Assembly: GCA_040954595.2 (NCBI GenBank)
Contig: CM082585.2
Coordinates: 11,904,001 to 11,968,000, forward strand
Direction: 5' to 3'
From: Balanoglossus misakiensis
Taxonomy: Eukaryota; Hemichordata
DNA length: 64,000 nucleotides
Shown: piece by piece, positions 38,501 to 44,538 of the stretch
Position numbering within the stretch: the first letter of the stretch is position 1
How the letters are laid out: every line of letters starts with the position of its first letter
Made by a program: the position numbers and the translations under genes
Notes under the pieces: generated by a model
The model's database searches: none
Told to the model about the DNA's origin: nothing
What the model saw: only the letters and a program-made list of their open reading frames with translations

Positions 38501-41500
38501 AAGATAAACCAGAGAATTAATACAGACATATATTAAATTTTATCTGACTAAAAAAGTCAGTGATTGCAGATAATAGCCAGTCACAGATCTGCCTGCCCGT
38601 CAGAGCTCAACATGCCATATGATAATACTACTGGTACATGCACATTAACCAGGGAAGACATTGTTTATTAATGCTATTGTTTGTCTTCTGGGGGATGGGT
38701 ACAGCACAGATCACTTTCAATAGTGTCATTTCCAATTGTCTAAGTTACATAACACATTGTATTATTTGAAGGTGTCTCTAAAGACACATAAACAACAGAT
38801 TCACTAAGATACACGTACAACAAATAAATGAGGAAGCACTTTCAGGGGGTAGAGGGGGGTGGTGTTTATACATGTATCAGCCAATTAAACCCAATTCTAA
38901 CGGGGAGCTCGTGAGGTTACCATGATTACATTCAGACTAATATGACTATAGCAGAAATATCAAGAAAGTTTACCTGTCAGCTTCCCTGTGAATGACAGAA
39001 ATGACAGAAAGAAACGCAGCAACAGAATAACAGAGAAAGTGTGATTATGACGAGAAAGTTCGGGACTGGTCAGTTTCTTGGGGGGGGGGGGGAGATGGTT
39101 AATCTATTTGCTTTGATGCAAGATATTGGAAAACCTCTCTGTAACAAAAACATTCAAAGTACTGAAACCTACAGCCATCAAATGCAGCTCGATTCCCTCC
39201 GTAGCTCAACTACTTTGTGATGACATACAGATTTTAGATTGATAAAATATTATAATAATTATGTACTCACTCGCTTTGTTCTTGTGCTCTTCGGTACTTC
39301 TTTTGTGCTTTGTATCTGTTTTGAATACATACTTGAAAAGTTGCAACTGAAATGAAATGAACAAAGAGAATAGACAACAGAAATCAAGTCTCATTTCACA
39401 GTCACTCCACATTATAAATGTATAATACTTTTTTATGTTTCTAATCCTTGCATATTATATCCTTGAGATGTCCTCCCATATAAACTGCCTGGGCGCGCGA
39501 GATCTCGTCGAGTCTCGTGGAGTTCCGAAAATTGTCTATTTCAACAACTATTGTCTCTCGATCTGCAGACTATACAGCTATTGGAAGTGGAGGAGGGATA
39601 TGGATCTATACCAAACACAAGACAAACAGCTAAAATGATCACAAATCATGCTGATTGTCTCCCTGCTCCAAGTGCAAAACTTCAATGGTTTTGGAAAAAT
39701 CCGTGCATCGACGCAGATTTGCCCTGGAGGGATCGGACTGACGAGGCTACTGGATCTCAGGCCATGATGAAGACAAGTTCCTCAGAGACTCCGGTAAGAA
39801 AAGCACATTTAAATCATAACCCAGCAAGATCGCCATCAAACGTAGCCCCAAATCAGTGTTACTGACCATATAAACGTTGAAGTAAAACGAATGTGTTGGC
39901 AAAATGCTTGTGTCAACAAAAAATGACTAAGTAGTCTCACATCATCTTGCCAAGATTCCAATATTTAGGCGCGACTCATGCCAGTAAATTTTACCTTGCG
40001 GATTTGGTAAATTCGGTTTTTCCTTGTCCTGCTTCGGTGCTACGTGAAGTGCGGTGTGTGATTGACTGAAATGAGAAAACAAACACAAACATTAGCTGGG
40101 AATATTGAAGAGAATACGGGCAGTTTCAGCTTCGAGATGATCGATGCTAAAGTTCGACCTATGGCTCTCAATTTTCAACCGAAGATTTCGCCACCGTCAC
40201 GTATGTGCCGGATGGATCGAAGCTTTGATACATATATTTCATTATCTGTCGCAAGAAATATCAAAATTACAAGGCAAACGGTGCGAAAAAGCAAAGTTTT
40301 CGCAACGAGATCAAAGAGAACAGCTGATGATTTCGTGTTTCATCACTTGGCGCGCCTGAGGCTTATGGGATGCGGACGCGCGCGCGTTGTTTGCGGAAGT
40401 TGCAAGAGCGCTCAAACTGACGCGCCTGTCACCATGGTCACAGTGCCACCTAGAGTTCGTTTCGTTTTGAAATCAGCCTTCTTCATCTTATACCGTGTGT
40501 CAAACGATTGCGTGTTGTCTTTATACTATAAGCTACAAGTAGAGCAAATGTTTCCATCAGTTCATCACCACTGATGAGAGCTGAGAGGTGGAGGAGAGAG
40601 AGTTATCAGAAAGACACTGAGACAGACAGAGAGGGACAGAAGTGAGATGGTCAGAGAGAGGGGGGGGGGAGAACGAGAGGGAGAAAGAGAGAGAGAGAGA
40701 GGGGGGGAAGATAGGGGGAGTGAGAGAAAGAAAGAAAGAAAGAGAAAGTATGTAGAGTTTATGCAGTTCGGTTTTCAAGTTGTGCTTTTTGGCTTAGCTT
40801 TATTGCTATCTCATCATCTATCTCAGCTTGGACTACAGTTTTATCAATGCCATAATATAGGCCCCTATTTTTACTCTGCGCCAGCAGAACAATACGCGGT
40901 TGTCATGGCGACTACAGTAAACATTTCGTGCGAATTTACGCCCACCGTGACTGGCACGATAACAGCTGAGGGTAAAGCACAATAGTCAACACAAATGAAA
41001 CCGTGGGAAGTAGCCTAATAGTGTTTGTCAAAAGGCTTCAGAAATAAAACCCAGTCAATATAAACCACTCTTTCTACTTTAGGCCCCAGTCGGCCTACAT
41101 CAACTGGTTCTTCTGTCATAGAACATGTCGATGAACGGAGCTATGCTCTCTGGAAACTCTTTTGTCAAAAAGTCAACCAGATCACGTGAAAGACAGTCAG
41201 ACAGATACACGTAAACCATGGATTTTAATTCCAAGATTTGACGTCATGCATGAAGGTATACCCGCATGTTTCAACAGAAGTACGAAAGCATAATGCCCAG
41301 TTTGTAATCTGAAAGTGCGTACACACTGCAAGCTAATGGGCCTAAATATAAGTATATAGGTAGCACAACTTTGAAGGAAAAGTCAGAGATTTAATTAGGT
41401 TAAAGGGTATCGTCCTTTTTGTATTCAATCTCATATAAAGTAAGGCCTATTTAAAATATTAAAAATCACAACCAATCCTTTCAAAGAAATGATGCCGCCC

Positions 41501-44500
41501 TAATTCCCGATGTTTAATAACTTCATGCTTCACCAGTTATCAAGAGTATGCCTGCCCTGCTTTTCCCCTTCCACTTTACGAGATGAGATATTCCATTAAA
41601 TCTAGGAAAAACCTCCCTGTGGTTAAATTCCGTTCGGAAATAATTGTTCGGAGGCTAGGCTATGCATGATGAAATATTTAAAATCTCTGTGAGTTAATTT
41701 ACTAAAATCTCGTAAGAGATTTCTTTGTAGTATCTTGACTATTGAATGAAAAGGTTTCGTTTGGTCGTGTTTATTTCTCGTTGCTTGGCAACAGTCCTGA
41801 GCAAGCATTTGCTCACAAGAGAGAGCAATCATTGTCAGCTTAATAATTCAGAACGAGGCTTTGTAGAAGATGGTACCTGTGTCTGGGGGATTGGATAGTG
41901 ATTGTATTTGCGAATGCTGAGGTTTTAATAACTGACGACATATCGATATTCATGGTGCGACGTCTGGATTTGGTTCGGTTTAAAATCGGCAGTGTCATTA
42001 TAGACGCACAGACGCTGTATTCTGTGTGTTTTGCAAAAGAGTGTTTATTTCTGTCGTAAATCAGTGTATTGCAATCATATAGAAACCACTGTATATCCCA
42101 GCATATGCCATAGATGAGATTATATAAAACTCAACATGTATCTTTCTGTGAGGATGACCCTCCTTTTCAGAGCGCATCGCTATTCTCTCTTTCTCGTACC
42201 GTTACCATGTCAACCACGAAACCATTATGCTAACAGCACGGCGCTCTTTCTATAAGAGATCATTAGCCCAGCTCTGTGCCATTTCATCGTTTTTATCTGA
42301 CAGCAAAACCACTCAAGCATCCAAATCTCAACGGGTGTATAAAACAGCATCATGACAAGAGGCACAGAATGAATCGTCGTTTTTTAACGAAATCGAAAAT
42401 GGGTGAGCTTATCCAAGAGGTTGGCACAGAGCGAATATGATCTATTAAACACGGGCAGTCTAGCAAAAGATGAAATCATCTAAGCGTTCGAAATCTGCAC
42501 TTTCATGGATGCGAGACAGTCGTGATTTGTTAAAAGCGAAAGCTTTCTGTAACGATTTAATTTATCGCCATTTGTATGTGATTAGAGGGATAATGGTCAT
42601 TGTTTGCTTAATAATCGAGGAGAATATACTGACTCGTGTAACAAAGGTGTCGGAAATTGATATTAGTTATTGGTTTTGTAATATGACAAATATTGACTGT
42701 TATATAACAAATTCAAGTAGTATGTTTAAACAGTAATATTGGCAAAACTGTCAGCGATCTGGCAAGTGGTTTTACTATTCATTAAAATGTTAAAACATAG
42801 TTTGTATTTATAGAAGGCTGTCACGTGTACTTAGATATACTGGAATTTGACTACAAAAATGACAAGTCGGTGATGTTGGCAGTAGGCTTAGTTTCGTCTT
42901 AGCATGCTCAATAGCAGAAAGAGTAAAGCGAAACAAGTTTAGCTAAAGACACGCTTTGCAGAATAGAGTGAAACGTTTCGTGTATGAGGTTTTTTTACTG
43001 CAGAAAAACACCTTTCCGCTTGTAACCTCCACACATATAAGACACCCTTAAATTGCATTTGGACAATAAATCACCAGCTAAAATTCTAATGTATCTATCA
43101 GACATATCTCAAAAGACGATACCACGATAAAAAAAGTCCTAGGTGACAGTCATGCTACAGTGAAAAGGAGATATTAAGTCATTCTAACGTCATCGATAGT
43201 CTGTAGATGAACAAAACCAGTCGACTGTAAAACCACTATCATTGCACCATCGGAATTTCTTTTGCCAGAGACTTTTTTCTCTGATAAGTTGTCTGGATCA
43301 CAATGGCCAGCAGAATAACGATGCATCACCGTATGACCTTTGACAAAGACCAATAATTCGTTGTAAAACACAAACATATCACGAGTCCTATTGAGAGTTT
43401 GACACGAGGCAATTTCATTTATTTATCCTTTGCAAATAAACCTGTCATAATATGGGGACACCTGTCAAAATGAAAAATGTCCTTAAAAGTGCGCGGGTAA
43501 CGCACAAACCACACATACAACACAGACAATGCGGCTTTAAATCTGACTTCTTGTTATTTTAAGTTGCCACCATCGATCGAATAATTATACGCTACAGGTT
43601 ATCGTTTCTGAATGAAACCACTGTCTACTGACTACCCTCGTGTATGCATCACTTTACTGATCTCATAGATACAGCCAGTGATCCAACACTCCATGCATAT
43701 GGTGGATCTACGAGTCCTCGTGGATTCGAGAGAGGAAAATCTACCTCTATTTCTCTTGATGCCCTAGAGACATCTCCATGTGTAGAGAATCGGCGAGATC
43801 TAGTAGTGATTTTGTTTACTTATGTCTTGTGTTGTTTATTACTGTAATAAAAATTCAAATAGGTGCAAGGTTCATTTCTCTACCATTGATCTTGCGAGGA
43901 AACACGCACTCGTGATTTGAAATGACAACATGGCTGGGAAATCACCAGTGACCTAAATTTCGTTTCGACGAACCGATAATAGGCCGCCATAGTGGTAATC
44001 TTAAAGAAAGTGTTACAGCATAGACAGTCTATGGTTACAGACAGAAAGCGCAGAGCTTAAATCTCGTGCTAACAGTGTCAAGGTGACGTGGATTGCTGAC
44101 TTTGTGTGGTTTATGTAGTCAAGCATATTGTTTGAAGAACAAACCAAACGCGAGATTATGTCCTTTTGTAAGTCGTGAAAGTAAACTACGTCATGGGAAC
44201 AACATGTCGGCATTTTGCAGAGCTGTCATTGACCCATTTCGTGGTGAATACAAAACAATCAATAACTTGCAATTGCTCTATTATAGAAACGCGACCTTCC
44301 TATATGGAAGATTTCGTTGCTGCTACAATTCACAAGGTTTACATGTAAAATCATTGCGTTGGATCGAAGACACAACGCATAGCGACAAATTAACTGTGAT
44401 CATTGCAGACAAAACGAAAGGGGAGGGGATTCTTTACCGCACCATAGAAACCTACCTGGACAGTTGGCTGAACACATAGCCAAAGACCTCCTCCGAATAA

Positions 44501-44538
44501 AGACAGATAATATCCCCGACAGTTAGGGCTTCAGTCAT
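8387..44538 (-). CDS. ITPR-like: Divergent inositol trisphosphate receptor family Ca2+-release channel (complete gene, about 70 exons)
   Basis: Known ITPRs are tetrameric ER channels that release Ca2+ when IP3 and Ca2+ bind. The start ATG is at 44536-44538 with A at -3. I joined 70 exons by GT-AG borders and phase; the sum is 7,818 nt (2,605 aa) with the proximal last exon, or 7,878 nt with the distal one, both divisible by three. ITPRs are usually about 2,700 aa and RyRs about 5,000, so the size is ITPR-like. Domains in order: trefoil 1 (about 1-215), MIR/trefoil 2 (215-400), helical ligand-binding region (430-615), RIH and central helices (615-1900), RIH-associated region (1900-2150), six-TM pore (2180-2470), zinc finger (2470-2535), coiled coil. 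The selectivity filter and part of the IP3 site are atypical. Exon coordinates are in the regional entries. Function as a Ca2+ channel is inferred from family, not shown. Confidence 0.93.
9566..9649. repeat. TTAA-bounded miniature element, family B
   Basis: It starts TTAACCCCTTGAACCCAG and ends GTGCAAAGGTTCAA. The interior GAAAACTT...AATGACGTCA resembles the copies at 12243-12313 and 25339-25425. TTAA borders and CCC/GGG ends resemble nonautonomous piggyBac-type elements; that assignment is inference. Confidence 0.6.
12153..12246. repeat. TTAA-bounded miniature inverted-repeat element, family A
   Basis: A perfect 14-bp terminal inverted repeat, TTAACCCTTTCACC at 12153-12166 and its complement at 12233-12246, includes the TTAA at each end. 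A diverged copy lies at about 32171-32262, and a right-end fragment at about 28568-28606. Confidence 0.75.
12243..12313. repeat. TTAA-bounded miniature element, family B, abutting family A
   Basis: It starts TTAACCATTTGAACCCAG and ends GTGCAAAGGGTTAA. It shares its left TTAA (12243-12246) with the right end of the family A element, so one inserted exactly at the border of the other. It is homologous to 9566-9649 and 25339-25425. Confidence 0.7.
12483..12560 (-). CDS. ITPR-like: ITPR-like channel, alternative proximal last exon
   Basis: The acceptor CTCAACAG precedes 26 codons ending in TAG (12483-12485). It reads DANRRRDELRQKQIKWVKEH then KLHLD-stop, a short charged helix matching the ITPR C-terminal coiled coil. 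It joins in phase 0 to the exon 12971-13105. It resembles the distal exon at 8387-8524 in start (D), phase, basic/Gln heptads and a conserved Trp. The pair looks like a duplicated terminal exon. Confidence 0.8.
   Translation of the reverse strand, partial: DANRRRDELRQKQIKWVKEHKLHLD
12971..13612 (-). CDS. ITPR-like: ITPR-like channel: C-terminal zinc finger and linker to coiled coil
   Basis: Exons 13415-13612 and 12971-13105. The first encodes the cytosolic finger that follows S6 in ITPRs and RyRs: CFIC, then HHVKLEH, giving CxxC...HxxxxH, followed by NMWAYLFFF and YTAIELYVNKM. ITPRs have CFIC...EEHIKEEHNMWHYL and a YTGPESYVAEM segment, so this is a close match. The second exon reads MKEQNYDFFPTNRALCL, then an acidic patch and the start of the coiled coil (DLLMARVDQLIRRQKEE), matching the ITPR KERNLDWFPRMRAMSL region. 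The finger couples the pore helices to the cytosolic assembly. All metal ligands are intact although the pore filter upstream is altered. Confidence 0.92.
14249..16556 (-). CDS. ITPR-like: ITPR-like channel: transmembrane pore domain with atypical filter
   Basis: Exons: 16387-16556, 16150-16239, 15740-15892, 15459-15543, 15103-15226, 14770-14945, 14249-14401. Six hydrophobic segments can be read: S1 WSVLFLSFAINISIVAVWL, S2 around VHNFLSTCLLISFVL, S3 FTTFYYLCFFGTSILG, S4 around FHLLHIVIMNQLLNRVLLAV, S5 LLWVFLLGFIIIYIYAILGF, S6 ITFYILIITIGLNIIFGI followed by IVDTFSELRD. S6 matches the ITPR gate helix (LNLIFGVIIDTFADLR) well. The S5-pore loop is only about 15 residues (RSNFDTGSGLYCSN), against more than 60 in ITPR1. 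The pore helix CLVTSLRFGL is recognisable. The following GGGVGD filter is replaced, gap-free, by GLQEYL. The exon border (14770 / 14401) falls inside this filter, and I found no alternative exon restoring a glycine filter in the 368-bp intron. Confidence 0.92.
14498..14642. repeat. Foldback (inverted-repeat) element in the pore intron
   Basis: Arm 14498-14541 is the reverse complement of arm 14599-14642 at 41 of 44 positions, with a 57-bp loop. Weaker similarity extends outward. It lies between the two exons that encode the selectivity filter. It is probably a small foldback transposon. Confidence 0.8.
16751..18299 (-). CDS. ITPR-like: ITPR-like channel: RIH-associated and pre-pore linker exons
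   Basis: Exons: 18165-18299, 17823-17972, 17584-17691, 17338-17490, 17114-17216, 16751-16893. They match the ITPR segment before the membrane domain in order: ELVLRILGQMCDGQHGELQD (ITPR [21 protein letters not shown]), ETAKFLDLIYANIDDASIGL (TLQFLDCICGS...), LFSTLNEFASGN (LESLTEYCQGPC...N), then KLTIANLIMSMIEENGPD (LELKNNASKLLLAIMESR), VGFAYYHILCRLEDID and the ECLKAWEF...FRVNDT block. This helical linker transmits gating from the cytosolic domains to the pore. All exons are in phase with GT-AG borders. Confidence 0.9.
18542..19667 (-). CDS. ITPR-like: ITPR-like channel: basic, low-conservation regulatory linker
   Basis: Exons: 19568-19667, 19355-19441, 19185-19196 (12 nt), 18542-18790. They occupy the place of the variable ITPR linker before the RIH-associated domain. 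The first encodes a coiled-coil-like Gln/Ala/Lys stretch. The second is Gly/Ser/Arg/Lys-rich with a GSRFGSKKGSRG pattern. The microexon adds KRIQ. The 83-codon exon is basic (GSRRSLRPKNK) at its start and acidic at its end. No known domain is seen. Such basic Ser-rich segments are often disordered and phosphorylated; that is inference. Confidence 0.8.
19185..19196 (-). CDS. ITPR-like: 12-nt microexon (KRIQ) in the linker
   Basis: On the minus strand TTTTCACAG is followed by AAACGTATCCAG and then GTAATC. It is phase 0 on both sides, so including or skipping it keeps the frame. Evidence is splice sites and frame only. Confidence 0.55.
19894..20664 (-). CDS. ITPR-like: ITPR-like channel: conserved helical block before the linker
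   Basis: Exons: 20588-20664, 20283-20439, 19894-19991. They read LLRALIHNEERKLPEDWL, then DVQGELNEHGAMLKVLPLLA, LSAMLFGGNHDVQ, and SLISYFLSTREEHFF...AIKSRM. This follows the ITPR order: VLQTLREMM, VQCHLDKEGASNLVIDLIM, LAIALLEGGNTTIQHSFF, RLTEDKKSEKFFKVFYDRM. The GGN...VQ...F core is shared with RyRs too. In phase throughout. Confidence 0.9.
20828..25051 (-). CDS. ITPR-like: ITPR-like channel: second RIH region and following helices
   Basis: Exons: 24987-25051, 24763-24859, 24300-24428, 23882-23991, 23579-23663, 23274-23461, 22969-23155, 22733-22819, 22472-22576, 21667-21738, 21366-21501, 21046-21220, 20828-20903. Recognisable blocks are IFKKCFVFLRVMARGNDVVQ (ITPR AHEFLQNFCAGNQQNQ), PHVQKIMQLVAQHLNEVPEF, LTYMIALVDLLATCAEGENR (MYHIHLVELLAVCTEGKN) and KKPFARFLLWVYMNT. 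These are RIH (RyR and IP3R homology) features. The later exons, including DRFWEILEDQC, align weakly and carry charged stretches. Phase is continuous across all 13 exons. Confidence 0.88.
25339..25425. repeat. TTAA-type miniature element, family B (diverged)
   Basis: It starts TTAATCCCTTGAACCAAG and ends GTGTGAAGGACTAA. The interior GAAAACTTCAAAATG matches the copy at 9566-9649. The ends are eroded. Confidence 0.5.
25768..25945. repeat. Dispersed repeat, copy 1 (about 178 bp)
   Basis: Direct-orientation partner of 49062-49245, which lies 23 kb away between neuroligin exons. Both share GCGGGCGTTTCTGGGACCGC and a long collinear tail ending ATCGGTCATT, with scattered differences and small indels. 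It is probably a transposon fragment or a noncoding repeat family. Confidence 0.85.
28092..31764 (-). CDS. ITPR-like: ITPR-like channel: central helical domain
   Basis: Exons: 31718-31764, 30934-31110, 30666-30798, 30413-30513, 30067-30189, 29733-29968, 29480-29600, 29271-29338, 28981-29068, 28691-28798, 28397-28533, 28092-28215. Blocks match ITPRs in order: a VWLVKGKDGAQ turn (ITPR VWLFWRDSNKE), EQFLFLDHQLDLFGKLCHGR (YRYQLNLFARMCLDRQ), LRYLTWEEAFHCLKNEKLPD then QLRAKYC (DENLPYDLRASFC), LKLVHTLVKFGYYG (LARNLIYFGFYNF), MDVIDLFFNYRFNTRL (IIEILQFILNVRLDYRI) and MIQQSMHLLNRRYSAFSNLF ([22 protein letters not shown]). Only the order is family-typical; residues have diverged strongly. Confidence 0.9.
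31986..34136 (-). CDS. ITPR-like: ITPR-like channel: helical half of the ligand-binding region
   Basis: Exons: 34095-34136 (42 nt, in-frame), 33807-33913, 33543-33617, 33075-33265, 32682-32808, 32280-32402, 31986-32055. In IP3R1 the helical side binds IP3 phosphates with R504, K508, R511, Y567, R568 and K569. Here VKDRQKLLRNL aligns with NRERQKLMREQ, giving K, K and R at 504, 508 and 511. GDSRKNELYIA aligns with DYRKNQEYIA, giving S, R and K at 567-569. So five of six positions stay polar or basic, with Tyr567 lost. The next exons (LFQDNRKIIDRLTRTQIDSF, LLRKNKNYRYLDLLSVMCVC) match the ITPR block LLHNNRKLLEKH...VRKNREPRFLDYLSDLCV. Residue alignment was done by eye. Confidence 0.9.
32171..32262. 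repeat. TTAA-type miniature element, family A (diverged)
   Basis: It starts TTAACCCTTTCGCCCC, shares GAGGTCTATCTTTACTATGG and GGTTGGACCAAACCATGGTG-type interior with 12153-12246, and ends in an eroded GGCAAATGGGTAAA. Intronic, just 3' of exon 32280-32402 in transcript order. Confidence 0.6.
34338..37214 (-). CDS. ITPR-like: ITPR-like channel: second trefoil / MIR domain
   Basis: Exons: 37111-37214, 36764-36827, 36503-36590, 36101-36139 (39 nt), 35493-35600, 35221-35312, 34338-34479. Repeated trefoil units read VQVDDQIVLESFKSAGQYLH, AGSVFRLFHKELEAYLTAEG (ITPR [20 protein letters not shown]), CRIRHFITRKYLSITG (FRFKHLATGHYLAAE) and CRIEHVVTGCWLH (VRLRHLCTNTWVH). R241 of IP3R1 is kept (FRLFH), but K249 aligns with Ala. 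The RTTGR loop (265-269) is not recognisable: VHLRVRLTDPNNPK takes its place, so only one Arg may be conserved. The MIR fold is well supported; IP3 binding is uncertain. Confidence 0.9.
36101..36139 (-). CDS. ITPR-like: 39-nt in-frame exon beside the predicted IP3 loop
   Basis: Acceptor ...ATCAG, 39 nt encoding about GIGMGLSDQLDYS, donor GTAAGT. Phase is 1 on both sides, so skipping joins the neighbours in frame. It inserts 13 residues just before VHLRVRLTDP, where the RTTGR phosphate loop sits in IP3R1. Confidence 0.65.
36375..36441. repeat. Short dispersed repeat, copy 1
   Basis: Collinear with 39470-39537: both have a CCCATATAAA start, a TCTCGTGGAGTTC core and end in ATTGTCT or ATGGTCT. 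Direct orientation, intronic in both cases. Confidence 0.6.
37365..44538 (-). CDS. ITPR-like: ITPR-like channel: start codon and N-terminal suppressor trefoil
   Basis: Exons: 44456-44538 (start), 39995-40065, 39271-39346, 38974-38985 (12 nt), 38174-38222, 37979-38065, 37654-37731, 37365-37445. The first exon reads MTEALTVGDIICLYSEEVFG then YVFSQLS, matching ITPR ...FLHIGDICSLYAEG...GFISTLG. The next gives TALHVAPKQDKEKPNLPNPQ (VVQPETGDLNNPPKK) and then ATFQVCIQNRYKAQKKY (CLFKLCPMNRYSAQKQF). Then come KYGQVVQLKHQFTGKYIHVS ([20 protein letters not shown]) and FKIMPRYKVKSEGDT (WFYIQPFYKLRSIGDS). This N-terminus is ITPR-like and not RyR-like. Intron 1 (40066-44455) is 4.4 kb. Start chosen by homology and an A at -3. 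Confidence 0.9.
38974..38985 (-). CDS. ITPR-like: 12-nt microexon in the N-terminal trefoil
   Basis: On the minus strand ATTCACAG is followed by GGAAGCTGACAG and then GTAAAC. It adds E-A-D plus split codons and keeps the frame whether included (..SEEADSGD..) or skipped (..SDGD..). A TGC-containing stretch (TTGCTGCG) and a doubled CTGTCATT lie just upstream of the acceptor. Supported by splice sites and phase only. Confidence 0.6.
39470..39537. repeat. Short dispersed repeat, copy 2
   Basis: Partner of 36375-36441 in the same orientation. A + strand open stretch with a donor-like end follows it (39551-39792), but nothing is recognisable in it. Confidence 0.6.
40349..40430. promoter_or_regulatory. 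Local CpG-rich patch in intron 1 of the ITPR-like gene
   Basis: A short stretch with many CG dinucleotides (including a GCGGACGCGCGCGCG-like core) in otherwise AT-rich DNA, about 300 bp 5' of the second coding exon of the channel gene. It could be an internal promoter for either strand; the sequence alone does not show that. Confidence 0.25.
40609..40747. repeat. Purine (GA/GGA/GAAA) low-complexity tract
   Basis: A nearly pure purine + strand tract of GA, G-run and GAAA units. It lies directly upstream of the ATG at 40761. Confidence 0.9.
40761..43847 (+). CDS. Possible small two-exon secreted or GPI-anchored protein nested in intron 1 of the channel gene
   Basis: Not recognised; a tentative model. 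Exon 1 (40761-40971) starts MQFGFQVVLFGLALLLSHHL, a good signal peptide, and continues to ...TTVNISCEFTPTVTGTITAE with one NxS glycosylation site, ending G|GTAAAG. Exon 2 (43669-43847) follows CTGATCTCATAG, starts with two bases that complete the codon (G|AT), and ends TSPCVENRRD-LVVILFTYVLCCLLL-stop. That is a charged spacer plus C-terminal hydrophobic tail, like a GPI signal or tail anchor. AATAAA overlaps the stop (43846-43851). The direct join is in frame, 390 nt, 129 aa. Extra exons may be missing, and chance cannot be excluded. It is antisense to the channel gene's first intron. Confidence 0.3.

Noticed and set aside
39551-39792. + strand open stretch ending in a GTAAGA donor
   Set aside because: Non-ATG start, directly after a dispersed repeat, with no recognisable product and no partner exon. 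It could be a transposon piece.
40062-40574. 170-codon + strand open frame
   Set aside because: It starts at a non-ATG codon in the channel's second coding exon (antisense) and runs through a CpG-rich patch. No signal, domain or splice pattern supports it.
44093-44479. 128-codon + strand open frame
   Set aside because: Its 3' end overlaps the reverse strand of the channel's first coding exon (44456-44538), which has clear ITPR homology. The + frame shows no family features.
8387-44538. Ryanodine receptor assignment
   Set aside because: The S6 end and finger look partly RyR-like, but total length is about 2,600 aa, SPRY and RyR repeats are absent, and the N-terminal trefoil and ligand region align with ITPRs.
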